The position numbers and the translations under genes were made by a program. A DNA stretch of 64,000 nucleotides from Saussurea involucrata (Eukaryota; Streptophyta; Magnoliopsida; Asterales; Asteraceae), in contig CM066319.1 of assembly GCA_033807775.1 (NCBI GenBank), forward strand, positions 140,914,983 to 140,978,982. Direction: 5' to 3'. Below the pieces are notes generated by a model, which saw only the letters and a list, made by a program, of their open reading frames with translations, was not told where the DNA came from and made no database searches. Of the stretch, positions 1 to 11,432 are shown in pieces (position 1 is the first letter of the stretch; each line of letters begins with the position of its first letter).

Positions 1-1
1 A

Positions 2-2941
2 GCATGTGAGATGGGCAAAATGAAGAAAAGTTCTCACAAGTTGAAAATGGACTCCTCATGCATGTCACCTTTAGAGATGATTCACACAGACTTATGTGGT
101 CCAATGGCAGTTCAGTCAATGGGTGGGAAGAAATATATGCTCGTCGTTGTTGATGAGTATTCCAGATATACATGGGTTGAATTCTTAAGAGCAAAATTTG
201 AGGCTGCTGAAATATTGATTAACTTCATCAAAAGAATTCAAGTGTTTTTGCAACTTCCAGTTCAGAAGATTAGGAGTGACAATGGAACAGAATTCAGAAA
301 TAAGACTCTTCAGAACTTTTTACAAAGCACTGGAATTTCTCATAATTTTTCTGCTGTCAAAACTCCTCAACAAAATGGTGTTGTTGAAAGAAAGAACAAG
401 ACTTTAGTTGAAGCTGCAAGAACCATGCTGGCTTATTCTAATCTCCCAACCTTCTTATGGACTGAAGCAATTGTCACTGCTTGTTTTACTCAAAACAGGA
501 CTTTGATCAATAAAAGATTAAATAAAGCTGCTTATGAACTGATTAATAAGAGAAAACCACTGATTAAATTCTTTCATGTTTTTGGATGCAGATGTTATGT
601 TCTTAAAGATAGAGAAAGTCTTGGTAAATTTGACAAGAAAGCAGATGAAGGATACTTTGTTGGTTATTCATTAACTTCCAAAGCATTCAGAATCTACAAC
701 AAAAGAACCAAGAGGATTATGGAAAGCATCAATGTCACATTTGATGAGTCAAAGGCAAAGACTTCTGAACAAAACAGTTCAGAACTCAATCACGATAAGA
801 CAAAAACAATGACTTCTGAATCAAATTCTAATCCTAATTGTTTAGAACTCAATTTATTGTTTAAGGATGCATTTCTGGAACTAACTTCTGAATGTTATGC
901 AGAGTTTGAAAATCCTAAAATGGTTCAAGAAATGAAAAAGAAAAGTTCAGAGGATCGAACAACAACAGTAATTTCTTATTCTGGTCCATCTGAGGAATGT
1001 CCACTTTTGATAAATACAAGTGGTGAACTTTCTGAGTCTGGTACTTAGAATTCTGAGCAAGATACTCAGAATTCTGAACAAGGTATTCAGAATTCTGAAA
1101 AAGTTACTCAGAACTCTGACTCTACTACTCAGAATGTGGACTTAGATGTGACACCTCAACAATTCTCAGAGCAAAGAGGTAGTTCAGAATTACAAGCTGT
1201 TATGGATGAGAATGATACAAACAACAATCTTTCTGATATTGATGTGCTTCCAAGTTCAAATAAATGAACAAAAGACCATCCTATTCATCAAGTGATAGGA
1301 GATCCATTAGTTGGAGTGCAGACAAGATCTGCAACAACAAATGAGGCAATGTTTGCAGGATTCCTAAGTATGATTGAACCTAAGAAAGACACTGAAGCCC
1401 TAGAGGATCCAGACTGGATTTTAGCAATGCAAGATGAGTTGCTACAGTTTACAAGGAATAAAGTTTGGAGACTGATTCCAAGGCCTGAAGGAAAATCAAT
1501 TATTGGAACAAAATGGGTGTTCAGAAACAAGAAAGATGAGTCAGGTGTTGTGGTTAGAAATAAGGCTAGATTGGTTGCAAAGGGATATTCACAACAAGAA
1601 GGAATTGATTATGATGAGACATTTTCACCAGTTGCCAGAATTGAAGCAATCATAATATTCTTGGCATATGCTGCACATAAGAACTTCAAAGTGTATGAAA
1701 TGGATGTCAAATCAGCATTTTTAAATGGTATACTGAATGAAGAAGTTTATGTCTATCAACCAGAAGGATTTGTTGATCCTGAGTTTCCAGATCATGTGTA
1801 TGTATTAGATAAAGCATTGTATGGTCTGAAACAAGCACCAAGAGCCTGGTATGACACTCTAACTCAATACTTATTAGAATCTGGCTTCAAAAAAGGTAAA
1901 ATTGATACAACTTTATTTTTAAAGAAGGAAGGTGATGATTTGATCTTAATTCAGATATATGTAGATGATATAATATTTGGTTCTACAAATGCAGAGTTAT
2001 GTGAAGAATTCTCAGACATCATGAAATCCAAATTTGAAATGAGCATGGTGGGAGAATTAAATTTCTTCCTTGGTCTTCAAGTGAAACAATTACCAAATGG
2101 GATTTTCATTAATCAAGGAAAATATGTAAAAGATATTTTGAAAAAGTTTAAGATGTCTGATTATGCTGCTATGAGAACCCCAATGGCTACAAATGTTAAG
2201 TTAGATGCTGATCTCTCTGGAGTTTCAGTAGATAACAAGATATATAGGGGCATGATTGGTTCTATACTTTATCTAACTGCAAGTAGACCATATATCATGT
2301 TTGCTACATGTTTCTGTGCTAGATTTCAATCAAATCCCAAGGAATCTCATTTATTGGCTGTTAAAAGAATCTTAAGATATCTCAAAGGTTCACCTGAATT
2401 GGGCCTTTGGTATCCAAAAGAGACTGATTTCAAGCTAACTGCCTTTACTGATGCAGATCATGCAGGAAGCAGACTGGACAAGAAAAGTACTTCTGGTGCA
2501 TGTCACTTTTTGGGAGATAAGATAGTGAGTTGGGCTTCAAAGAAGCAAAATTGTGTATCCACATCAACTGCTGAGGCAGAATATGTAGCTGCTGCTGCTT
2601 GCTTTTCTCAAACTTTGTGGATTAAAACACAACTCATGGATTATGGCTATCAGCTTAACAAGATTCCCATTTACTGTGATTCAGAAAGTGCTACTGCCAT
2701 CACTCAGAATCCTGTTCAACACTCAAATACCAAACATATTGATGTAAGGTATCATTTCATTAAGGATTATGTAGAAAAAGAAACTATAGAAATGCATTTT
2801 GTGCACACAAAGTATCAATTGGCTGACTTGTTCACAAAGCCTCTTGATCATAAAAGGTTCACTTTTCTTATATGCAAGATTGGAATGCTTAATCTGACTA
2901 ATTGTGTATGTTTGCTATTTTTCAGAAATGATTTTTTTTAA
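2..2941 (+). pseudogene. copia pol: integrase, reverse transcriptase, RNase H (element T)
   Basis: One reading frame runs from the window edge to the TAA at 2939-2941, broken only by TAG at 1046-1048 and TGA at 1265-1267. The 5' part is the end of the GAG-pre-integrase domain (CEMGKMKK) followed by the integrase core, with D in HTDLCGP, D in SDNGTEF and E in VVERKNK all present. A hinge of repeated TQNSEQ-like units (about 1040-1135) leads to the RVT_2 reverse transcriptase (YGLKQAPRAWYD, catalytic YVDDIIFGS near 1960) and the copia RNase H (about 2440-2870, DADHAG, STAEAEYVAA, KHIDVRYHFI). Apart from the two stops the domains look complete. In the live element this polyprotein would copy and integrate the element DNA. 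The TAG lies where the neighbouring repeat units have CAG. Confidence 0.9.
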
Positions 2942-3769
2942 GTAAGATCATCTGAGTAGTGTACTCAGAATTCTGACTCTCTTACTCAGATGTTCTGAGT
3001 CTTGAGTTCAAAACTTCTGATTCAATACTTCAGAAATCTGACTATTTTTTTACTTCTGACAAGGTCACTCAGATCTTCTGAACATACCTTTCAGAACATT
3101 CTCATTTCTGAAAATTACAAGTGTTTCAATTAGTTGTTAAGTTCTTTCTGTTTTATTTTTTTCATATAATTCTTTTCATATAATTCTTTTATGTCTAATA
3201 TGTGTTTGAGTATATGCTTGAGTCAAAGGGGAGCATTGATATCTTTCAGAAATCGTTCTAAGGAGTTTACAAGGTTTGTATTCTTTTCTTATCTCAAATC
3301 ATTTTAAGAGGAACAAGCTTTTAATGATAATTTTTTTTTCACTTGTTCAAACTACTTCTGATTCTTAAAAAGATTTACAAGATGAGAAGTTAGATTCTAA
3401 ATGATTTTCAGAAATCTCATATCATCAAAAGAGGGACAGACTTTTGATGACAAAATAATTTCCAATCTGTTCAAACTACTTCTGTATGCTTAAATGATTT
3501 ATATCATCAGAAGTTGAGTTTTAAAATGTGTTAGCGTATCAAAGAAATTCTTCTGAATTGTGTACTCAGAACTTCTGAGTATGCATTCTCAGAATTCTGA
3601 ACTTTAACTTGTGTTGAATTCTATCTCATACCACGTGTCAGCTTCTTATTGAATGAAACTACCATGTTATTCAAAGAATTCATTTTATGGTATTTCACAG
3701 TGTTTGCAACCGTTATAACTCTGACATAAAGCAGTTTTTGGCCGTTTAAATTCTTTCAGCTTCGCGGAT
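2942..3769 (+). repeat. pol to envelope-like spacer with duplicated purine-tract units
   Basis: Non-coding. It is dense in the word TCAGAA/TTCTGA. A purine tract (AAAGGGGAGCATTG) lies near 3226. Two diverged copies of a unit of about 115 bp follow (about 3297-3415 and 3418-3530), each with a purine-rich core (AAGAGGAACAAGC and AAAAGAGGGACAGAC) followed by TTCAAACTACTTCTG. Multiplied polypurine tracts between pol and the 3' end are a known Sirevirus trait, so this is probably the degenerate version of it. Confidence 0.6.
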
Positions 3770-3777
3770 TTTAAATA
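3770..3777 (+). promoter_or_regulatory. TATA-like box upstream of envelope-like ORF
   Basis: TTTAAATA about 110 bp before the ATG at 3888. It is weak on its own. It is listed because element U has a clear TATATATA in the corresponding place before its envelope-like ORF. Confidence 0.3.
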
Positions 3778-3887
3778 GACCTTAAAATTCCTCTTTCAAA
3801 TTCATTCAAATCCTAAGATTGCTAGGGAGATAAGCAAAACTCTTGAGTTCATCGATTCTGTTTCTTTCAAATTCTTGAGCATTAATC

Positions 3888-6725
3888 ATGTCTGCTCCAC
3901 GAAGAAGTAGAACTATATCATTACACACCGCAAGAACCTTAATGGAATCTTCTTCAGATTCAGAAAATGAGGTGATGATGCCTGAACGAATAGGTGTTGT
4001 AGAGAAAGTGATTGGAGGCAATATTTTAGAAAATCCGATTGTGGAAGAAGGGGGAAATGAAAATCAAATGGTTGAATCAGAGGGTGATGCAGAACAGGGG
4101 AATGCAAACAGTGTACATCATAGAGTGCGGTAAGGTCTGCAATGTCATCGAGACCTGTTTCATTGGAGAGGTTAGTATCTGAAAGTGAGTATTTGGATAT
4201 TTTGGAGAACAATTGTATTCTGATACTTGATGAAACAAATTTTAAAGAGGAACATAGAATCATCATAGAGTTAATGAAATATCACCCTTTCAAGAAATGG
4301 TTCACTTTGAAGAAAACAGTACCTGTGAAATATATTCAACAATGGTGGAAGAATCTAGAGTTGCAGGGTAATGAGTTAATATCCAATGTAGGGGGAGTTC
4401 CATTAACTCTGACAATGAGTTTTCTAAGGATCATGTTAAGGTTACCAGAAAAAGATGATTTAGAAGGGAGATCTGATTTTGAAGATGAACCTACTTCAAC
4501 GGAGATGATAGCTGAATTTAGAAGATTGGGGTATTGTGATGAGTTGAGGAATCTTAGTTCATTCAGAAGAAACAAATTACCATCGATTTGGGCATGTTTT
4601 TTCACAATAGTCAACAAGTGTTTGTCTGGAAAGCACAGTTCACGAGATCAGGGTTCAAGACAGATTATGCAAATCTTTCATGGATTGGTGAAGAACAGGC
4701 ATTACAACTATGCTTCTATCTTATGGGAAGTTATGAAGAATACCTTTGAAAGAAACCAAAAAGCACTGAGGGGAGAAACAAGAGAAAAGCCTCTGACCTA
4801 CATTCCATATCAGAGGTATTGGTAAATGGTCATTTGGTATGCAATGAAGCAAAATCCTCAAATTCCAAGGAGAGCTGATGAGGAGCATGGGCCAATCTTC
4901 TACATGGGTAAAATGACATCTTCCCTTAAACTTGTGAACTTTCCAAATCACAAACCATTGACAAAAGCTCTTAGGTCATACATTCCAAGGGATAGTGAGA
5001 TTTTAAAAGCTTATTGCACCTCAATAGGACTTGAAGAACCTCAGGTCCCTACCCATGAGGACAACCCTGAGAGGAGAGGTGAGGGGTCAAATGCAGAAAG
5101 AGAGGGGGAGAATGTTCAGGTGGGAGAATATTCTGAGAGAATTGAGAGGGAAAATTCTGAGAGCTTGGTTAGAGGTGAGAATGAAAAACAAATAGAGAGT
5201 GGTGAGAATGAGAGATTGTCACCAGAGTTATAAAATAGAGATGACTCTGCACTAGCTGATCGAAACTGGGCAGCCACATCTGCTATTGGTTCACAAATCT
5301 TCGTGACCAATATTGAACATACCAATGAGCCCATGGTAGAATTTGAATTACCCAATCCCATCCACTCAGAAGCATCTCCACATGCTACTATTTCAATTCC
5401 TACAGGGGAACCATTGCTTACTCATTTGGAGTTTGGCAATCAATCCCAACCTTTTATTCATCACATTGAGTCAGGGTTACACAGTAACATCCTATTTGAG
5501 CCTGATTTTTCTTTGTACACACGCACATCACAGGGAATTCGTTTTCCTGTTACAACATCCATAGACATACCTAATATTGGGTGTCAAGGATTGGATGGAA
5601 GACCTGGGGAGTTGAACATTTTAAAAGCTTCTTTACAAAGTGCATATGTTGCACTAGGTGCCTCTATGACACCTACATGCCATGTGTTCTCTGAGCATAT
5701 GCAAACTTGTTCATAAGTTGTTCCAGGGTTACCACTGTCACATTCTGAATTTGAAAAGATTCAGAACAATAATCAGGAGTTGGGAAACAAAGTTTAGAAT
5801 TTGGAGAATACTGTAATTTCCTTGAAAGATGAAGTCAAGGAACTCAGAACCATGTTGGAAGGAAAGGCTAAGTCTGTTGAGCAAAAAGTGGTTGATGTTA
5901 AAGTCTCTTTGGAATCTCATAAAAAAGGAGATCACAGATGAATTATCAAAGTTTCAACACGAAATTCAGAAAGGTATGGATGATCTGAACACTTCTTTGC
6001 TTAAGGCTTTCAGTTCACAATTGGCAGTTGTTTCAAAACCTCTGGAAGTCATGCCTTTGTCTGTAGCTGCGACAGAAATCTGCACAACTCAGTCTTTGAA
6101 AAGAAAATTTGATGATAATGATTCTCATGATCATCAAAAGGGGGAGAAAAGGCAGAAGGAAAGCACTGAGTTGATATTTGTGCCAAGTACTAGTTCTGAG
6201 AGACAAAGTTTTGAGGATGAATTGGAATCAGAAGAAGTTGTCATTGAAAAGTCTTCTGATATGGTTACTGATATGGATCTGGAAATTACTGGTTCTGAAG
6301 TTGATATGGTCACTAGTTCTGAAGTGAACATGGCAGACAGTTCTGAAGAGAATATGGTGAATACATGCTCAGATATTGTTCCTTACACTAGAGGTAATCT
6401 GATCTCTGAATTTGAAGAAAGGAGAATGAACAATATTTTGGTAAGGAGAATGCACAGTGTGTTAGTAAATGCTCTTAATGGTCAGAATGTTCACAGAAGT
6501 CTGAGAAGAGTAATTCCAATTGATATTTGTGCCAAGTACTGCTATAGAACTCTCAGATTTATCAAACATAGTTTGCAGAAAAAGATAGCAAGAGGAATCA
6601 GTGTTAAGGAGGCACACGAAATCATTGAAAAGATTGATAGAAGATTGTCTTTGAGAAATGTAATTCTTCTGAAGATTGTGTCTGCCTTGAAAGAGCTCAA
6701 CGTTGATCAATATAAGGTTGTTTGA
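3888..6725 (+). pseudogene. Sirevirus envelope-like ORF (element T), decayed
   Basis: About 2.8 kb of reading frame after pol. It starts at ATG 3888, shifts frame between about 4124 and 4133, and then keeps one frame through in-frame stops at 4823-4825, 5231-5233, 5714-5716 and 5795-5797. It shifts again in an A run near 5921 and ends at 6725. The N-terminal third is a globular segment with motifs such as IQQWWKN, PSIWACFFTIVNKC and IPRRADEE. The middle is Glu/Ser/Asn-rich. The 5750-5970 segment reads as a coiled coil (heptad-like LKDEVKEL, EQKVVDVK). No clear signal peptide or membrane segment is visible. Such ORFs in Sireviruses are called envelope-like by position and their function is unknown. 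It is homologous to the ORF at 45999-47730 in element U. Confidence 0.75.
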
Positions 6726-6726
6726 C

Positions 6727-6739
6727 AAAAGGGGGAGAT
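6727..6739 (+). promoter_or_regulatory. polypurine tract of element T
   Basis: AAAAGGGGGAGA directly before the TGTTAG start of the 3' LTR. This is the standard plus-strand priming site of LTR retrotransposons. Confidence 0.85.
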
Positions 6740-7318
6740 TGTTAGATCTGAAGTTTGTCAAAAACCCAAGTGTTGGAAATCTGAATGGAAGACTCAGAGT
6801 TCTGAGAAGGAGAACTCTGAAGTTCTGAATGAAAAGTATTGTTAAAGATGTCAAGTGTTTATCTGATAAGAAGACTCAGAGTTCTAAGAAGGAGAACTCA
6901 GAAGATCTGAAGAAGATGAAAATGTCAATATATTACAAGTGTATGTTCTGAGTATGCTTAATCAGAAGAATGTTCAGAAGTTCTGAACATGTGGTTCAGA
7001 ACTTATGTCTTAGACATTTTCTCTTTTATTCTGTTATACATTAGAACACATGTCATTGTTCTATTAGACTGTTATGTATATGTACTGTAGCGTTAGCTTT
7101 TCTTAACAGTATATATAGGAGTTAGCAATTGTAAGCTAACTAACTTTTGCAACACTTTCGTATTCAATCTTTGTAATCTTTGAGAGATTCTCTCTCTAGA
7201 TCTGTAATATGTTCTTCAATGAATACAAATCATTTGGCATCAATTCTCTATTTCTCTATTGTTTGATTGTGTTCTTATTGTTTGATTGATTGTAAGATCA
7301 ATCCTGGTTTCTACAACA
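6740..7318 (+). repeat. 3' LTR of element T
   Basis: Starts TGTTAGATCTG right after the polypurine tract and ends near CTACAACA at 7318. It contains TATATATA at 7110-7117, a good LTR promoter TATA box, followed by a plausible U5. The U3 part (6780-7000) is packed with near-palindromes built from TCAGAGTTCTGA/AGAAGTTCTGAA. The 3' boundary is inferred from the terminal CA because no second LTR is in the window. Confidence 0.7.
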
Positions 7319-8048
7319 TCCTTCTCACTTTCAAGCCTAAAAAGTCGGGGAAAATTTTCACGAAATCTAAAATTTTCACTAAGTCTAAAGTTCCCCATTT
7401 CCCACCGGTTTCCCAAAAAAGCCCGAAAATTAAGCTCATGCTGTGAAACACACACACATATATATATATATATATCAATTAAATCTCTAAATTTTAGCAT
7501 TTTATGAAATAAAAACATATGAAATGACACATAATACACTCGATCTCGAAATTCTTTATAGTTTTATGGGTTCCTAGATGATACATTTTTTGAGTATATT
7601 TAAAGAAAAAATATAAATAAAAGGAAATAAGAGTTATAGAAATAAATTGAAAAGTAGTTGTAAAGACTAAATTTGTTAATAAAAGTGAAAGTTGATGGAG
7701 AAAAGGGTCACCAACAGGAATTTATTAACGGCGTTAGAGGAAGAGACCATATCCATTATAAAAAATGATACTATAGAGATGTCTTTTGTTAAAAATTCTT
7801 TCAAGGAACCTTACTCGATAATTTATGTAATTCACAGGGACCAAATTTGCATTTAACTCTAGAGATAATTAAGAACAAAGACTAGGTAGCCCCCCCCCCC
7901 CCCCCCTAACTAAAGTTTTGCAAAATAATTTTCAGTCATTGTATGACAGAACTTATTCATATTTGATAATGATTAGCTGCGACTAAAGTACATTATTTTT
8001 TTATTATTTTTTTGAAGCAAAAAGTACATTATTTTATTCAATGGTTAT

Positions 8049-8080
<32 letters not shown>
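7319..8080. other. non-coding stretch with simple repeats
   Basis: No gene seen. It holds a short (CA)/(TA) run near 7448-7477, a run of 17 C at 7890-7906 and an (AT)n tract at about 8052-8081. It is otherwise AT-rich unique sequence. Confidence 0.6.
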
Positions 8081-8086
<6 letters not shown>

Positions 8087-8089
8087 AAA

Positions 8090-8427
8090 GGGAATTAATT
8101 AAAATATCCTAAGTTTGTTGTTGACTTACCAAAATACCCCAAAAAATGAAAAGTTTACCCAAATGCTCCAAATTTCCGCGGAAGGGGCCCTCTATAGCGG
8201 GCAGGGACCAATTGTGAATTTTTTTGCAAGATTATTTACACTTTCAGTCCCCCACCGCGGGCAGGGACTGAAAGTGTAAATATGAAGCACATAAAATTTC
8301 AAAAATGGTCCCTGCCCGCGATTGCGGGACTCCACCGCGGAAATTTGGGGCATTTGGGTAAACTTTTCATTTTTTGGAGTATTTTGGTAAGTCAACTTCA
8401 AACTTAAAGTATTTTAATTAATTTCCC
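8090..8427. mobile_element. Mutator-type hairpin MITE with 9-bp target duplication
   Basis: The two ends are near-perfect inverted repeats of about 92 bp (8090-8181 and 8335-8427), each beginning GGGAA(A)TTAATTAAAAT and ending at CCGCGG. The 9-bp sequence TATTTAAAA flanks both sides exactly (8081-8089 and 8428-8436). A 9-bp duplication with long terminal inverted repeats is the mark of the Mutator superfamily. The centre holds a second, smaller inverted repeat (about 8234-8251 against 8264-8281). There is no coding capacity, so it is non-autonomous. One caveat is that the duplication is AT-rich. Confidence 0.8.
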
Positions 8428-8689
8428 TATTTAAAATTCATGTTTAAAAGCCTACCAACTTAAATATGTTTCTTTAAAATTCTATAGTTAAAAACATCAT
8501 ATTATGATAGCATGCTTTCAGAAAACTCTTTAAAAATAGACTTTTAAATGAATGCTTTTTGAGATATAGACTTTTAAATGGATTCTTTACCTCAAATTAT
8601 ATATATTTTTTGAAATTATTCTTTTTTAATTAGATATTTTTCAATTTGACAATGCTATTTTATTGTTTATGTATTTTTCATCTACTCAG

Positions 8690-8826
8690 GGTTCAAATCC
8701 AGGTACTATCAAAGCCTTTATAGTCATGGAGGTTCACCTGCGATGACTCCAAATCATTCGTGGTCGCTCAATGATTAGTCGGTGCGCGTAAGCTGGCCCG
8801 AAAACCCACGGTTACCCAAAAAAAAT
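8690..8826 (+). mobile_element. 5'-truncated SINE-like sequence
   Basis: It begins with a pol III B-box match, GGTTCAAATCC (8690-8700), runs about 120 bp and ends in an A run (about 8818-8825). No A box and no clear target duplication were found, so this is at most a truncated SINE. Confidence 0.45.
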
Positions 8827-8898
8827 CCCAATATATGCTAAATAAAAAACTATCATAGGAGAAACATGTGTCCACTTGATTTGACTTTTGTTAATTTA

Positions 8899-9285
8899 GG
8901 AGGTGTTTGGTTGGGGATATTGAGGGGTAAGAAATGTGAATGATAATGAAAACTGCTATTTGGTTTGATATAATATAATGAAATCATTACCCCAAACCCA
9001 TTAATTTTCATTCATGACCAAATTGGGGGGAATGAAAGTTTTATTCCTGCTTAGTCATTTTTTCTCATACATCCCCTTCATTTCTCGATATTGAATGAAA
9101 AATATTTTTTATTTTCACGTTGGAAGTCACATATTTGTATTGAAAAGTTTATATAATTTTTTTATTAATTATATTGGTTTAACCAAACAACATAAATGGA
9201 ATGCTCATTCCTATTCCCATTCTCCTGTATTCTCATTTTCATTTTCATTTTCATTTTCATTCCTTAAAATGAACAAAACGGCCCC
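8899..9285. mobile_element. Tourist/PIF-Harbinger-like MITE
   Basis: The ends are GGAGGTGTTTGGTT and, on the other strand, GGGGCCGTTTTGTT, flanked on both sides by TTA (8896-8898 and 9286-9288). A 3-bp TTA/TAA duplication with GGG..GTTTGG-type ends fits the PIF/Harbinger superfamily. It contains a (CATTTT)n run near 9233-9262. No ORF. Confidence 0.65.
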
Positions 9286-9288
9286 TTA

Positions 9289-9717
9289 ATAAAAAGTTTA
9301 AAAGTGAGATCTAAATTTTGATAAGTTTAAAAACTATTTTTGTAGTTTTCATTTTATTTTGGAAGTGGTGGCTGATTGTTGACTATGTTAAAGTAAGAGA
9401 CATTTCAGTATTTTTATTAAAATCTTTAATTTTCTTTAATAAAACTAACATAATATCTTGTTTTCTTATAAAAACTCTATCTCAATCTAAAATTTGTTAT
9501 TGCTATAAAAGAAAGTATAAAATAAAACTTCATGTTAGAGAAAATAAGATTTTGAGAAAAAGACTAACATGCCTTTTGTTGTAACAAAGAAAATAAATAT
9601 AGTTTTAGAACAAAATGAATTCTACACGGATCATTTTTGGACTAATCAAAGTTTAAGTCCTAATTTCTAGACTTATCAAAGTGTCATTCTCTATCATAAA
9701 ATTACATTTGTGTTGAT
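9289..9717. other. AT-rich non-coding stretch
   Basis: No supportable gene, repeat boundary or RNA was seen. The short ORFs here have no recognisable domain. Confidence 0.5.
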
Positions 9718-9984
9718 TAAAGGGATGTTGGATTGTTTTTTTTTTAATCTTGTAAGAATAAAACCGTCTATATTGATTAATTTGTGGGGAATATTTTTAT
9801 TTGTGAGAGTTTTTTTCTAGATAAAAGTATGCTTTTTGATTGGGAGGGGCGATTTTGGAAAAAAACCTAGTTTTCTGTATAAAGTTTCCCTCTAAAAGCT
9901 TAATGCATAAGCCACTTTATATAACATTAAGCCACTACCAAACACTCATGTAATTAACCGAATAAGTTATGAGTCTTATTAAAC

Positions 9985-10354
9985 TAATGAGGTGTTTGGA
10001 ATTGCTTATTTAAAACAACTTGTGTTTTTTTTTGTAAAAGTGTTTATCAACTTATGTGGTGTCAAACTGGAGTTTAATAAAACAATGTTTGGATTAGCTT
10101 ATTATAGTACCAAAATGTAAAAAGCTGATAAGTTGTTTTTTAGTATTTGACAAATAAGCAAATAAGTTAGAAGAGAGTAACTTATAACGGTACCAAACCG
10201 AAACAATAAGTTAGAAGTTGATCAAAAACTTCTTATTACCGGTACCCAAGAGGTCTAAACATTTCTTTTTTCCATTCAAACACTAAAAATTTCTTATCAC
10301 TAATACCATACCGGAATAAATTAATAAACACTTCATAAACGAAATCCTAAACTC
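9985..10354. mobile_element. MITE inserted in MITE A (7 to 8-bp duplication)
   Basis: Flanked by ATTAAAC at 9978-9984 and 10355-10361, with the uninterrupted site deducible from MITE C. The left end contains GAGGTGTTTGG. A 7 to 8-bp duplication suggests the hAT superfamily, but the inverted ends are weak. Confidence 0.5.
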
Positions 10355-10367
10355 ATTAAACTGCTAA

Positions 10368-11189
10368 GACCATCTTCAATGAACTCTCTATTTTACTCTC
10401 TATATCCTCCCCAATGAACTCTCCATTTTATTCTCTAAAATAGAGAATTGAATAGTAACTCTCTATATATAGAGAGTTACTATTCACTACTCTCTATTTT
10501 TTTCTAACTTTTGATAATTACAAAATGACCCTTCTATTTTTTAGATTCTTGTATTTTTATTTTATTTGTTGTCTAATACCAATTTTAATAAACTAGAATT
10601 ATATTTATCTTTAAGTTTTAAATTAAATTAAATTTATCCAACTAATTTTAAAAACTAATAAACTTTAACAATTTACAACATAACATATTTAATTAAAACA
10701 CGCCATTAGCACATATTTTAACATAAAAGTATTACAAATGATAAAGATAAAAATACACAACGAAGACCGTAATAAAAGCATACGTAAGCGGAAGACAGAT
10801 TTTGAATAACATTGATACTAATTTAAATGTGTTAGTTGTTATGTATCTTAATTTTAGATATGTGTTGAAAATATAACATTTTTATTTAATGAAATTTGAT
10901 TTTTGATAATTTAATGCGATATTAAATATGAATTATAATGTTGTTAAATAATATGATAAAGTTAATAAATATAAGGGTGTTGTGAAAATAAAAAATATAA
11001 AGATGCAATTTATAAAGTTAATAAATATATAAGAGTATTATTGAAAATACATGTAATCAAAATAGAATATACTTGAAATATTCTCTTTTAAAGAGTAAAA
11101 TAAAGTAATAAATTAGAAAAGATTTAACTCACTTTTTATTTTACTCTCTATAATAGAGAGTAAAATAGAGAAATACATTGGAAATGCCC
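10368..11189. mobile_element. PIF/Harbinger-like non-autonomous element inserted in MITE A
   Basis: The left end is GACCATCTTCAATG and the right end, on the other strand, is GGGCATTTCCAATG. TAA flanks both sides (10365-10367 and 11190-11192). Both ends carry ACTCTCTATTTTACTCTC-type inner repeats. It is 822 bp with no ORF. Confidence 0.65.
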
Positions 11190-11258
11190 TAACAAAAATG
11201 ATATAGTTGGTTAAAAATAAAGTAAAAAATATATTTAATTGAAGATAAATTAAAATGA

Positions 11259-11415
11259 ACCACAAGGGTTGTGGCGTGGTGGTAAGGGCCTGAGGTTCGA
11301 GTCCCACACGCAGCACTTGTGGCCACTGGGAATTATCTCAAGGCTGCATTACTTCGCGGTCGATGTGTTTGTCAGAGATGTACTGGACTTCGGCCCAGGA
11401 ACCCTACGAAAAAAA
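11259..11415 (+). mobile_element. complete SINE with 17-bp target duplication
   Basis: A tRNA-related pol III head with an A-box-like GTGGCGTGGTGG (11271-11282) and a B box GGTTCGAGTCC (11294-11304), a body of about 100 bp and a terminal A run. The 17-bp sequence AAGATAAATTAAAATGA is present on both sides (11242-11258 and 11416-11432). Long A-rich direct repeats plus an internal pol III promoter are diagnostic of SINEs moved by LINE machinery. Confidence 0.9.
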
Positions 11416-11432
11416 AAGATAAATTAAAATGA

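Larger units (their letters stand above)
1..7318 (+). mobile_element. Sirevirus-like Ty1/copia retrotransposon T (5' part outside window)
   Basis: The order integrase, reverse transcriptase, RNase H, spacer with purine-rich tracts, envelope-like ORF, polypurine tract, LTR is that of plant Sirevirus copia elements, which are known to carry an extra ORF after pol. The window opens inside the integrase, so gag, protease and the 5' LTR are missing. The 3' LTR ends at about 7318 (ends in CA after a TG start at 6740). No target duplication can be tested because the other end is outside. The element is dead: pol has two stops and the envelope-like ORF has several lesions. Confidence 0.85.
9718..11207. 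mobile_element. MITE A, split by two later MITE insertions
   Basis: The left part (9718-9984) matches MITE B (55291-55581) and MITE C (57597-57761) in the words TTCTGYATAAAG, CATTAAGCCACTACCAAAC and GAATAAGTT. In copy C the right end reads GAGTCCCATTAAGCTGCTAACAAA. In A the same end is cut into three pieces by insertions at 9985-10354 and 10368-11189. The outer right boundary is approximate. Confidence 0.55.

Noticed and set aside
8690..8826. tRNA gene at the B-box match
   Set aside because: Only the B box is present; no A box and no cloverleaf could be drawn.
9095..9584. Short plus-strand ORFs in the MITE field
   Set aside because: AT-rich chance frames; the first overlaps the Tourist-like MITE.
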